Shown here one piece after another: positions 23,201-34,300 of a stretch of DNA of 64,000 nt; within the stretch, counting starts at the first letter, position 1; every line of letters begins with the position of its first letter. The stretch lies in NCBI RefSeq assembly GCF_001577835.2, contig NC_029530.1, positions 248,001 through 312,000 on the forward strand, given 5' to 3'. This DNA is from Coturnix japonica. Taxonomy: Eukaryota; Chordata; Aves; Galliformes; Phasianidae. A program made the translations under genes and the position numbers. The notes beneath the pieces are model-generated. The model did not search any database. It was not told the DNA's origin and saw only the letters and a list, made by a program, of their open reading frames with translations.

Positions 23201-26200
23201 TCTTCCCAGTGGGGCATACAGTCGTGCTCCAGACTTGAGACCACAGGGGAAGTTTTACGTGTTGTGTCAGGAGCCTTCAGTTGGAGTTCAGTTACATTGT
23301 CTGTGCAGATAAAACTCCTGAAGGACTGTTGTAGTTGTTGTGGGAAAAGGTCAAGCCCTGAGGTTTTGATTTTTTTCAGTCGTACGGCTTCCTAATGAAA
23401 TAAATGCTCAGGGAAACAGCTGGTGCAGCTTATAGTCAGTTTAAATATAAAAGTAGCATAAATTCGTGCTTTGGTGGTACCTGCATCACTAACCAACAGG
23501 AGATGATTTTACTGGTGGCTGACAGGTACAGGAAGATACCTTATTTGTATTCGTTCTGGTTACAGCTTTAGAGAGGGGCATCTTAATCAATGCTGTAAGC
23601 TCTGATGTATTGAAAGGTAGAGCTGTAATATTAGCAGAGTATTATTGTGTATGTGTGACGTCAAAAAATAACCCTTTTCAAACAACTTGTCTCAGAATTT
23701 TACTTCTCACAGGGAAAATGTTTTGTTTTCTGTGGGTTGCTGCCATTGAGGCCTCAGGCTTCTTGAGTGTTGGAGGAACTCACACTGACCACCGAGCGTT
23801 CTGCAGAAACAGAGCTGAGCATTGTGCCTCGTGTCAGCATTAACTGTTGGCTTCCTCTGCTTGTTTTCCAGGAGCTTGAAGAAATCCGCAAATGTGGAAT
23901 GAAAAACTTCCGTAATATCCAGGTTGATGAAGCTAATTTATTGACCTGGCAAGGGCTTATTGTTCCTGTGAGTATGGAATACTCCTTATTTTAACGAGCT
24001 TTAAACCAATCTGGTGATCGTTTGTACCATAAATCCACAGTTTAGAGTTTCTGTTAGTGACCATTAGGTAGTTTTTGTACATTGTCAAGATTTCTTCACT
24101 TAGGGAAGCTGGCTTTCAGAGTTGTTTTCTGGGAAGTGAAGGGTGGTTATGGATTTAGTTCTTGGCCCTCTTCAGACTTCTCATGTGGTCATAGGCAAAT
24201 CTTATAATCTTTCTGTCTCTTTTTCCTGCCTTTCTGCTGTTAGCATTTGAAATAGTAGCAGTGGTCGAAAGGCCTTTGCCTACTTCACAGTTCTCTCATT
24301 GTACTCCATCAGAAATGATCTGATAGCAGTGGGTGCTAAAACTGCATACGAATTCAGAATGTTCTCATCAGCAGATGCAGTGGATATCTATCTTTAGTAC
24401 AGATTAATGCTCAGCAGATTTTTATGTAGTCAGCACAAAAAGGTTCTCAGAATGTTTATGGGAATCTGACAAATCAAACAGCTTTGCTGTTCAAACCACC
24501 ATGTTGTGAGAGGTCTAGACAAACCAATATCCTCATGAGGTTTCCTGTTTGCCTATCAGAAAGGGTTTACAGTGTATTTAAAAATACTCATAAATGTGGG
24601 AATAAAAATACTTGTTAGATTTCTAAGCATGGAGTAAATGGGATTGGCTGCTTCCCTACTAGCAGAAATGTCAGCCAGCTTCAGAACAGCAGTAGTCTGC
24701 CTCTTCTGTGGTGAGATACAAATGCAATGGAGGTTGTATTGCCTTTGCTACTGTGTTAGTTTTGGTGTTCATCAAGGTAGGAATGTGTTTGGAAAAAGTG
24801 CCTTTAAAAGAGGTCATTTAATAGACTGAAGTCTGAAATGTGCTCTTACTTAAAGTTCATGTGTTATAGAATGCTACATTCTTTATGTTATGTCCTCTTG
24901 TTGCAGGACAATCCTCCGTATGACAAAGGAGCCTTCAGAATCGAAATCAACTTTCCAGCAGAATATCCATTCAAACCTCCTAAGATTACATTTAAAACAA
25001 AGATCTATCACCCTAACATCGATGAAAAGGGGCAGGTTTGTCTGCCAGTAATTAGTGCTGAAAACTGGAAGCCAGCAACCAAAACTGACCAAGGTAGGAC
25101 TCCCTGTGGAGGGAGAAAGAGGGTGTTAAGAGTCATTGTATTGTGTGTTTGAAGCAAATAGTATTTTAGCTTGTCAACTGGTCACTGCTTTTTCTGGTTT
25201 ATCCGTATTCCTAAGTTTTGCCTCATGAGTATATGTCGTGAGTAAAGCACGCATCGCTTCTGAAATGTTGTTATTAGCACAAAGGTAACGACACTGACAT
25301 GTGGCATTTCCACCTCCAGGAAACCACAAAATTCTTAATGACTGCAGAGTTCATCGAGGTTGTGTCCTTGGTATATTTAACTCCAAAGTGAGGGGGGGGG
25401 GAGGGAAAGAACATTTATGTTGGTGTTACTTCATGGGTTTTTTTAAACAGTAACTATATAATCCAGAGGTAGTTCTGCTTGTTTGCGTAAGAAAAAATCA
25501 TAACATAAATTAACTCAGCTATTAAAAGATCACTGCTGTGAGGCTTACTGTGTGGAGTGTCCTGGGATAAGAATTTATGTATTTTAAGATATTTCATCAG
25601 GTTCTCTGCCAGACTGAGTGCATTATAAGAGTAAGTCTTGTCTCTTGTGGCTTCTGTTAGTTAGGGTGAAATTTTCATGTTTTCTGGCAGGTAATGATAA
25701 ACTTGATATTAAAGGTGTTCACCTGTCTCTGAAGATCTAGGCTCACAGGAAAGACTCCACAAAAGAGGGATCTCCAACCAGAGGCCCTTCCCCAGTGGCA
25801 GTCAGCCCTTAAATGAGCTCTAGGAGAGGCTGCATCCCCTCCTGCCAAGTGAATTGCCTTCACCTGTGCTCACAGGGCTGACTGAGTCCTTCCCCAGGTG
25901 CTCAGTCAGTGCTTCAGGCCGTGACTCAACAGTTCCCATACAGCTGTGAACAGTGGAGTGAAAAGTACCTTTCAGTTCTTACCCACTTGTCTGCCTAGTA
26001 TATCTATACTAGAAAATGTATTTGGTAGTTCAGAATAATGTCAAGAGTTGTTCCCTATTTATAGGGGGAGGAAGAGAAGCAGAAAAATGAAGCTGAAAAA
26101 AAATGGTTTCCAAAAGTAGGCTCAATTACAACTGAACTGCTTAATTTATTGTGAGAGGTATTAGGGAAAGATGTTTGGTGATAGAAATTCTGGGGCCCCC

Positions 26201-26701
26201 TTTGCTTAATGCACTGTAGGTGTAGCTGGCTGTGGAACTCCTTGCTCAGCGCTGAGGAAAATACCATGTCGTGCATTTTGGTCTTTACTCAGAGGTAGCT
26301 GGTTCTGTTTACATGTGTGATTTCCTGATGTACTTGCTGTCACTGAACTACACACTGGCATATTTCTGTGGCTTACTGATGTGCTGTCTTACTCTGCTCT
26401 TGAAAAGACATGAGATTTATTGGGATATATTTAAGTGAAGTTTAACTTATTTTTCTCATTGGGAAATTTTGCTTACATTTTGATTTGTTTCCTCCCTTTA
26501 AACGAACAATCTTAGTCTCTGACAGTGTTCTTACTTGTTTTGACAGTAATCCAGTCCCTCATAGCACTGGTGAATGATCCACAGCCTGAGCATCCCCTGC
26601 GGGCTGACCTAGCTGAAGAATACTCTAAGGACCGTAAAAAATTCTGTAAGAACGCTGAAGAATTTACAAAGAAATATGGTGAGAAGCGACCAGTGGACTA
26701 A
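17178..26701 (+). CDS. UBE2L3: UBE2L3 (UbcH7), ubiquitin-conjugating enzyme E2 L3
   Basis: Four coding exons (17178-17204, 23872-23967, 24907-25093, 26547-26701) join in frame with GT-AG borders to give 154 residues, the same length as the mammalian protein and, as far as I recall, nearly identical to it. The UBC fold spans almost the whole chain. Visible landmarks are PF at 62-63, which contacts RING and HECT partners, HPN at 76-78 and the catalytic Cys86 in GQVCLPVIS. His119 stands where many E2s have an acidic residue, a known trait of UbcH7. The family passes ubiquitin only to cysteine: it works with HECT and RBR ligases such as E6AP, parkin and HOIP in cytosol and nucleus. Intron 1 is 6.7 kb. 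No damage is seen. Confidence 0.98.
17205..23871 (+). other. UBE2L3: UBE2L3 intron 1
   Basis: 6.67 kb. The first 700 bp belong to the CpG island and contain a 25-bp minisatellite. A possible very old MIR/L2-tail fragment lies near 20,395-20,460 ('agatcacacagtcagac ... aaacccagg'). A 169-codon open frame on the minus strand (19501-20010) shows no domain. No other gene is seen. Confidence 0.85.
17691..17765. repeat. 25-bp minisatellite, 3 copies
   Basis: Three consecutive 25-bp units, each starting gcatccc and carrying a cagccgggg-type core, lie at 17691-17715, 17716-17740 and 17741-17765. The first two differ at one base; the third is more diverged. A G-tract follows near 17,777. It lies in the 5' part of UBE2L3 intron 1, inside the CpG island. 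Confidence 0.9.
23872..23967 (+). CDS. UBE2L3: UBE2L3 coding exon 2
   Basis: 96 bp, residues 10-41, from [13 protein letters not shown] to LTWQGLIVP. Acceptor ttttccag|GAG, donor CCT|GTGAGT, both phase 0. Confidence 0.97.
23968..24906 (+). other. UBE2L3: UBE2L3 intron 2
   Basis: 939 bp with normal GTGAGT and TTGCAG ends. Nothing else recognised. Confidence 0.85.
24907..25093 (+). CDS. UBE2L3: UBE2L3 coding exon 3 with catalytic cysteine
   Basis: 187 bp, residues 42-103 plus one base of codon 104. Contains PF 62-63, HPN 76-78 and the active-site Cys86. Acceptor ttgcag|GAC, donor CAAG|GTAGGA. Confidence 0.97.
25094..26546 (+). other. UBE2L3: UBE2L3 intron 3
   Basis: 1.45 kb. A short G-run lies near 25,391 and an unnamed dispersed repeat occupies 25.68-25.96 kb. 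No other gene seen. Confidence 0.85.
25680..25965 (-). repeat. Unnamed dispersed repeat, longest copy
   Basis: Two separate segments of this 285-bp stretch recur in the window: 25.72-25.78 kb matches fragment A at 15.65 kb in reverse orientation, and 25.89-25.93 kb matches fragment B at 33.10 kb in direct orientation. That makes it an interspersed repeat rather than unique intron sequence. Orientation is arbitrary. I recognise no target-site duplications and cannot say whether it is a SINE, a DNA transposon or an old LTR. Confidence 0.55.
26547..26701 (+). CDS. UBE2L3: UBE2L3 coding exon 4 and stop
   Basis: Residues 104-154, [18 protein letters not shown] to GEKRPVD, then TAA. Acceptor tgacag|TA completes the split valine codon. 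Confidence 0.97.
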
Positions 26702-27264
26702 AATCTGACACAGCTGATGTCAGCAACGTGTGATAGAAGATCGGAGCAGTGCATTTGAGACATCCCGTAAAGCAGGACTCTATGGAAAAATGACAAGTGC
26801 CACCTTTTGGTGTTAACTTGTGGCTGTTACTAACTTTCTACAGTTTTCTTAATCAAAAGTGGGCTAGGTAACCTGTAAAGGAAGAATTAAAAATTTAAGA
26901 TGTTCTAGTTCTGCTTTCTTTGTTTAAAAATCACTGCTTCAATATACTTTAAAGTATGCTGTTTTCTTTTTTTTTTTTTTTTTGTCAGAATTTATCAAAA
27001 ATATCTTAGACTTATATTCTGCCCTTAAATTGAAAAGGTTGTGGCTGTCATTTCTTACTTTTCCTTGCAGTTCCCACTATCCTGAGTTCCTTTAATTCAG
27101 CATTGAGTTTTTGCCCCTCCTCAAGCTGATGTCTTAGAAGAAATCTCCCACTTCTGGCAGAAAATGATTGAGTGTTTGGCAGTTTTGTTTACTCTTCTCC
27201 TTAAACATTGCACTGTGCTCTGTGGGACTTGCTGCAAGTTCCCCTTAACTTCAGTTTGTAACAT

Positions 27265-27270
27265 AATAAA
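27265..27270 (+). terminator. UBE2L3: Proximal AATAAA polyadenylation signal of UBE2L3
   Basis: AATAAA in 'acataataaaaaac', about 565 bp after the stop. It could give a short mRNA form; use cannot be judged from sequence alone. Confidence 0.5.
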
Positions 27271-29287
27271 AAACAAACCCAACTACAATCAGAAACAATG
27301 TCCAGGTCTTATGTAAATCTGGCTGATGTTACCACAGAATGTTTATTAAATGGGGAAATCCAATTTCTTGTGTGTGTTATTGAACTAGAATGTGGCTTAT
27401 GTCCTGCTTTTGGAAAATGCTGGGGAAAAAAAAAAAAATGTATATGCAGCAAACAAGTAGTAAAATGTGATTCCAAACTCCTTTCACTTTTATTCTTAAT
27501 AGAAGTTAGTGTAAGTTAGCTTGGATACCGTACACAGACAACCAGTGTGACCAGTTTAGAAGTTTCAGGAATTGAGGACCAAGAGATATGCTGAAATAAT
27601 GAACTGGTCTTGAGTGAGAAAATCGGTATTTTAGAAGTGAGTTAATTTCAAATACTAAATGTTAGCACTGCTAGTGAGATTTTTTTTCATCCAAGTGCAT
27701 ACAACATACGTGCTAGGGAATGGCACTCAGGCCCCTTCCTTCCCAGCTGCTGTACAGTTATTACTGAAAATAGTATGAGATTAGGATTAAGCAATAAGCT
27801 GAATACACTTCACTGCTACTGTTCCTATGTTTTAAAAATACACGTTAGATTATTTAATGACTACTTTAAGTATCATTCTGACTTGGGCAGAGCTATCTTC
27901 CCTTTGCTCCAGGCACACCCCCACGCATGCTGAAGGATGCCCTTTCTATTCAGAACTGAGCACCCTTTACTGTGTCTCTATTGCTTTTCTTCTGCCTGCG
28001 TGTCCTAAGTCTGAAGTGTGACTGTAGCTCCAAACTGCCATACAATCAAACTGCCTTCCCCACCTGTAGAACCTGAGTATGTTACTGAGTAAACAGATTT
28101 CCAGAAATCCATAGGTAGCTGGGAGTACATATCACTTTGATTTGCAAGGACTTGAATTAGAAAGTCCCTCACTCCTGGATGGTTGTCCCTACTCCTAGAA
28201 TCAGTTTTGATACAGCCTCTACCCTTGCGACCTTGCAGAAGTAGTGCATCAAGCTGTAGGTCTCTTGGTTTTTAATATATATTTGCTATTCCTTCATTTG
28301 CCCTTCTCATCTTGCTTTTATTTTGGATTTAGTGTGAACAATGACAGCCCGGTACCTCACCTCTGTTGAAAGTAATTTTTTTTAATTAGTTAGGGAGCTA
28401 AGAAATTTCATGTTAAGTGTTCTTAGACGGATTCTTTGGCAGGTAAATGAAGTTAAACCACGTTCACCTTATTGACGGAAACTTACCTTTCCTAAGTGTT
28501 TCCTGGCTTGTGAGAGCACCGTTACCAAATTTTTCACATCTTTGTGTCTTTGGTTGCAGAAAGTTGGTACTGACTTTGTTTCCTTCACGCTCACTCAGAT
28601 TCATAATAAAATAATGCCAAATTATCTGTCTAACTGAAGTGTGTAAGTTCTGCATCAGCCAAGTCACTGTACTTTTTGATCATGTCTGTTCACAATTGAA
28701 ACTTTCTTTAAATTTGCATTATTTTTTATTATTTAAAACAACTGTAGCACTAGTTTGCTGCCGTCATTACTACTCAATTGATATACTTTCTGGTTGTAAG
28801 CCTCTCAGGTTAAAGACTGCGTTTATTTCAGTGTGGCTTGGATGCCATTGAAAGGAAACTGGATGAGCTGTGTAACTGAAGGAGCTTCAGCTGATTTGTA
28901 GAGGTTTATGGCAGTGCTGTATGCTAGCTGTTCTCATTTCATCTGTAAAGATCACATAGAAGATGAGCGTTACCATCAGTTTTCTTTGTGTGTTCTTCAT
29001 AGCTCAATTTCTAATCAAGAAGTGTGTAACATAAGTGATGGCTTTTGTTTGCAGGTGGCCCTCTAAAAGGAAGATAAAGATCAAATACTGTACTGTGTGG
29101 TTGAAGTCTGAGGTGAAAAAAAATCAAATCCTTTGTTAACTCAGGAAATCAAGCTCTTATGCTCTCTGGTTCCCTAAGCCATGCTGAATTCTAAACATGC
29201 AGTTGAAAATCCAAAATAAAAACTTACTGGTGCAACTACACCCACAAACACTGGTATAGGCTTTCTGCAATTCCATTCTGCTACCCT

Positions 29288-29293
29288 AATAAA
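29288..29293 (+). terminator. UBE2L3: Distal AATAAA polyadenylation signal of UBE2L3
   Basis: AATAAA followed by a GT-rich and T-rich stretch within about 30 bp ('ggtattgtggcatggtttta'), a good downstream element. Cleavage would fall near 29,305-29,310. Confidence 0.6.
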
Positions 29294-29310
29294 AATTGCT
29301 CTCAAAGGTA

Positions 29311-30320
29311 TTGTGGCATGGTTTTATTTTCACAGACATTTCATTTTCGTGCCTCAGGTATCTCTGTACAGCGTCGTTTATCACAGCACTCTGCGTGTGC
29401 TTTCAATTTCAACTCCGTGGTGAATGTGAAGCTTTCATAGAGCCCCTGAGAAACTTCCTCCTCTGCGTGTGCAATGCAAGGGAAAGGTTCCTTATTTCGC
29501 AGTCTTTCAGCAGCTCTGTATTCATTTCCACATTTACAACTCAATTTAAAAATGGGGTTTCCGTTCTGTTCATGTGAAAATGTATTGATCAAATATCTTT
29601 AACAACATCTACTCAGGTGAGACTGTTGTGTTCATTTCCATGTTCAGCTGGAAGGAAATCACGCAAGCTGAGCTGTGTCACGTCCTAACGGTTGTGAACC
29701 GAGCAAAGCCACCAATTACTGCAGTTCAAAAGTTTAAATTAAGGTTTATAAATATCCACCGTGTCACGGTCACGCTGCAGAATAAGCTGAGCTGTGGGAT
29801 TGGCGCATCAGCTGCTGCACGTGTGAGGGCACTAGATGGCACTCGTGTGTCTATCCGCGCTCTGGCACTTCAGTCCCGTCCCGCAGCTCTGAGGTCTGCG
29901 GCCTCTTCCGCGTTTCATTGTTTCCGCACCGCGTAAACTCCGCCCTCAATAGCGGTGCGAACTGCAGCACTGAGGGCGCTGCTCCTCCCTGAGCACTCCG
30001 CTGTTGGAGCAGCGCGGGCACAGCGGGACGAGATAAAGAAAAACGTCCCGTGTCAAACCAGCTCCGTTACAATAACGCGGAAAGAACCCGAGAAAATATT
30101 TTACCGAGTGCCCTCGATGATTTTGTGTTTGTACAGAACAAACGTGGCCGCAGGCACACAGGAATGGTGGGTCAAACCGTGTGACCGACACAGTGATGCC
30201 CTTCCAGCACTGCATGGTCTCGTGCTCATAGCAGATAACCTGAGTGCTTTCTGCTCACAGCGACACAGCTCTTGGAGCATTAAAGTAGAAGAACTATTTT
30301 TTTTGCTTAGAAAAGATGGC
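29311..30320. other. Gap between convergent UBE2L3 and YDJC ends
   Basis: About 1 kb. A GC-richer patch at 29.8-30.1 kb has no gene I recognise. Small frames on both strands look random. Confidence 0.5.
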
Positions 30321-30339
30321 AATTCTTTCCTTTTTTCTT

Positions 30340-30345
30340 TTTATT
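30340..30345 (-). terminator. YDJC: Candidate polyadenylation signal of YDJC
   Basis: TTTATT on the plus strand reads AATAAA on the minus strand, about 700 bp beyond the YDJC stop. It is the clearest signal in this interval, but a nearer variant could be used. Confidence 0.4.
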
Positions 30346-31025
30346 TAAAAAGAAGCTTTAAAAGGATGTTAGGCAGGTTGCTCTTGTGCAGAAAGCGAGC
30401 TTCAACAATCTGAAGAAAAAACAATCCCACGCAAAAGCCACACGTCAGTGAGAGCTCCACATCTCAACACGCAGCTGAACGCACCAATACTTACAGGAAT
30501 TGCTGAAGTTCAGATGCTCTCCTGATTGGAATTAAAATAAACACAACGTGGACTTTCTCCCCTTGAGAACTTGCTGATAGTTGGTACCACCTACCACGTG
30601 CTTCTCATGGAAGGCGGTGGGCAACTGCTGGAGAGCTCCTCTATGCAACAACTGCTGCTCTTGCGAAGTCATCCCGGAAGAAAGAACAACAAAGCCAAAC
30701 CGCACGGATGGAAGAGCTATCACTGATGTTCCTTTCCCTGTGATGGCACAATGCTGAGACAACAAAACTAGGAAGAGCCTTAAGCAGTGCTGGCTGAGGG
30801 CTCATATGGAATATGACTGCGCTCACAGGGCAATGCTCTGTAGTAGCAGGACACGCACCCCCAGGTACTTGCCTGTCACTGCTCTTGAACTGCTTCACCT
30901 TTCACAAAAGGCTTCATACAACTTCCAGGCCATGACAGCTCCTGTCAGCTGTGCTGGGAGGTATTAGGAAGGAGGTCTGACTTCTGGGGACATTAGCAAC
31001 TGTGTATCCTTGAAGTACAAACATA

Positions 31026-31044
31026 GGTATGTATGTATGTATGT
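31026..31044. repeat. (GTAT)n tetranucleotide repeat
   Basis: About five GTAT units directly abut the YDJC stop codon, in the 3' UTR. Confidence 0.85.
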
Positions 31045-31369
31045 TTAAAGATCTTTGAATGAACAAAGCTGAATGTTCCTTGTTTTGTAATAGCTCTGCA
31101 GCTCTGGCTTGATTAACGTCTGGAGTTCATGCAGGCGTTCCCAGGACTGTGAGAAATCATCTGGTCCCTCCCCACAGCCACCAATGGGAGGAACACTCGG
31201 GTACCCCGGGTGCACCATCAGTTCAATTGTTACTGTCCTGTGCTGTGGCTCTGGCTGTGCAGGCCCCTTGGACGTGAACTCCACGATGGCCGTATCAATG
31301 GCATTCCGAATGGCACTCACAGACATGTTCTTGCCCATGGTACTCAAACCTATGTAAATGTCTGGCCAC
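31045..31369 (-). CDS. YDJC: YDJC coding exon 5 and stop
   Basis: 325 bp. Encodes [20 protein letters not shown] through [18 protein letters not shown] to CSFKDL and TAA. It is shorter at the C-terminus than the human protein, which carries an extra low-complexity tail. Confidence 0.96.
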
Positions 31370-34300
31370 CTGTAGCCAGAGGTGGGAACACAGACATTAA
31401 TGTTAACGGGGTAGTCAGACAAGAGTGTACTATGTCCAGTGGATGACGAGTCAAAAGTAAAACCATAACTACAAACTAATAATGCTTTTTCATTCCTTGT
31501 CAAAATCAAGACACTATTTAGAACATCAACTCTTCAGTCTGGCAGAAAGTCCAAGCAGAGCCTCAATTACAACACTGATGTCATTACTCTGGTAATGTAT
31601 GCTGTCACAGCACTGCAATTGTGTGGCATCTCAGATGAGTCATCACTTTTCAAACAAATCTGCGCAGTAACCCATAGCATCTCCAGAGCTTCTGCACTCT
31701 TGCAGAATTCCCTTGTAAGCCCCAAATTGGAAAGAGGAAAAGGTCTTGTTCCATTCTGAAAATATCTTATCAGGAACTGATAACACCTTAAAATTTTACT
31801 ACAAAAAGAATGAGTAATGCCTGTCTTACCTTATTCCATGCTTTGTGAACACATCCACTGTATTCAGAGAATCTTCTTCTACTCCCACATAGAAGTCCAT
31901 CAGGGATGGCTCAATCCAGTCACAGTTATGAAGGCCTGGCTCAATTGGGACACGAGTGTATTCAATCCCATATTCCTCTAACACCTCTGCAAATACATGC
32001 CTGACCTCTGTAAATAAGAAGAAACTTTAGTCAGGAATTAGGCAACCAACTCATAACCCCTGAAAGCTGTTAGCACAGAGACACCTTTTTCCCTCCTGTG
32101 TTTTAAATATATATATATTCATTCAACATCTGCTGTGTGTGCTTGCCTCCCCCTCAGTACTGACTGCTTAGTCCAGTTACCTCTTCTGAGGTTGGGAGCC
32201 TTGTCCTACAGAGCACCTGAGGTGGCTGTACTGTTGGGAACATTCTTCACCAAGTCCCTGCCATATTTGTTGAGAGATAATTACCAAGAACTGAGTGCTA
32301 ACACAGGAAAATACTGATTTTTTTTGCCAAGTTTTCCATTTTTGTATAACAATGATCTTAGTTGGAAAACTTAGACACTGGTACTTGCCTATGACATACA
32401 TATGAAACACATGCTGAAACCCACAGATGAAGATTGGAATAGAAATACAACCAAAAAGACAGCTTCTGTAGCACCTGAAAGAGCTATTGGCTTCAATCTC
32501 AGAGACTAACTTGTCCAAGGTGGGAACACAACTGCAATAGTAGAGCCTTACATAAATCCTATAAGGTTTATTGCCCAGGGAGCCATGGCAAAGGTGGGGC
32601 TTCTCATCTGCTTACTGCTAGAAAGAAAAGGAGTGTTTGCTTACCTGGGAGAACGTGAATGTGCTGGTGTCCATCCATGTGAGGAGGTAGGTGGCCTGTT
32701 AGCTCATGGAACAGATCTACCTGGGCCTTTAGCTCCTGCTTCACCTGCACAGCAGAAAAGGGTTAAAGAAAAAGCTGAGAGCAGGAGGGTGTAAGTTCTC
32801 AAAGACTGCAAAGAATTTAGCAGTATAAAGTGTAGGACACAGAAAGCCAACTTCAGATGCCAATGCAACACAGCCTAGATTTGGCTGTAAGCATGCTCAC
32901 AGATGTGACCTACAAAAATATCTTCAACAATTACATGCTGAAATAGGTGTAGGCTGAGTTAGATCAGAAAAGCAAGTTGCATGTATGTAACACTATAACA
33001 TGATGGAAAACACAGCAATAATTGCAGGGTGGCAAACTCCCATGCTGCAGTGTACTGCATGCACCTGAGTTCCCCTGGGTTAGCCCTGCGTTCCCACCAG
33101 GTGCTCAATCATTGCTTCAGGCCATAACTCAGCGTTTCTGCTACCTATGTGGCTTTGTCCTACCTCTGACATATTTAGGAGGCCTTTTGATAGAGCTGCT
33201 CTGAATCCCATTTTCCCATGGAAAAATCCAGCTTCGTTGAGCAGAGAAGAGTTTGTCTTGAGCACCTCACATACAGGGGAACCCTCAGAGACGTTGGCGT
33301 GCAGTCCTATGGGGATGTTGTATCTGTAATAGGAATAAAATACTTCTTAAAACTTTGCACCTCTACCTCCCTTACTGCATCAAAAGCATGAGGAACACAT
33401 TCTTTCAGAAATTCCAGGTTCTTTATCCTGTTTCCGGGAAGCTCTGTATACATCAGCTGATAAGCACTACTTGCGCCACAGCCACTGCTGTCTGGAAGAA
33501 AAGGATGCACATGTTACCATGAATCAGCAGATAAAAGACTTTCTGTTGAGCACTTGTCTTCTTGTGATGTCACAGGGCGAGACATGAACAGCTGGGCCCC
33601 TCAGTGCTGTCTCCCAGGAGCATCAAATGAACTACCTCCAATTGTGCAATGCTGTGAGCAATGCTATTTTCAGGAAAATGCAAACTCTTCTGACAGGTGT
33701 GGGACACCAAGGAGCCAGGCAATGTGCTGCACTGCATTAGAGCTGCTCCTCTGCCTGACCTGAAACCAGCCCTGGAGCTGGGGAATGTGCAGAATGTGGA
33801 AGTGCAGAGAGCTGGCTCTGTTCTCACTGTAAGGGGAGACTCTGGCTGTAACATTAGAGCATGTTTTGGAGCTTCAGTGAACACCAGCTGAGTATCTTTA
33901 TAGTTTTCTCCTGGAATTAGTTCTGGCTGGTTTGAGAGACTGTTAGTGTTGAGGAATCTAAAGAGGAACTGTTAGTGTTTAATAGCTCTGGGATACAGGC
34001 ACTGAAACCAAAACTTAAAACGCAGCATGTGAGAAACTTCTGAAGAAGTATTCATCTATGGGAGATACACAGAAGTGAACATGCCAGGAGAGCTTTAAGG
34101 ACGTGAGAAGGTGGACAACTCAGTGGGTGCTGCAGGGTTCTGCTTCTAGACTGCATTTTCCTGTACACAAATATGTGCATTTTCTCTGGATGTGATGAGC
34201 CTGTGATGCTCCTTTCAGCACCACATGCCCAATTATTCAGTGTTCATCCAAAAAATCAGTGAGTCTCTGAAGCCCTTTGAGCAACAAGATCAAAATGAGA

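Larger units (their letters stand above)
26702..29310 (+). other. UBE2L3: UBE2L3 3' UTR (long form)
   Basis: About 2.6 kb from the stop codon to the last plausible polyadenylation signal, in line with the long UBE2L3 3' UTR known in mammals. A T18 tract lies near 26,966 and an A12 tract near 27,427. No other coding signal. Confidence 0.65.

Noticed and set aside
24838-25152. 104-codon frame starting before UBE2L3 exon 3
   Set aside because: It is exon 3 read with flanking intron; the true reading begins at the acceptor 24,907.
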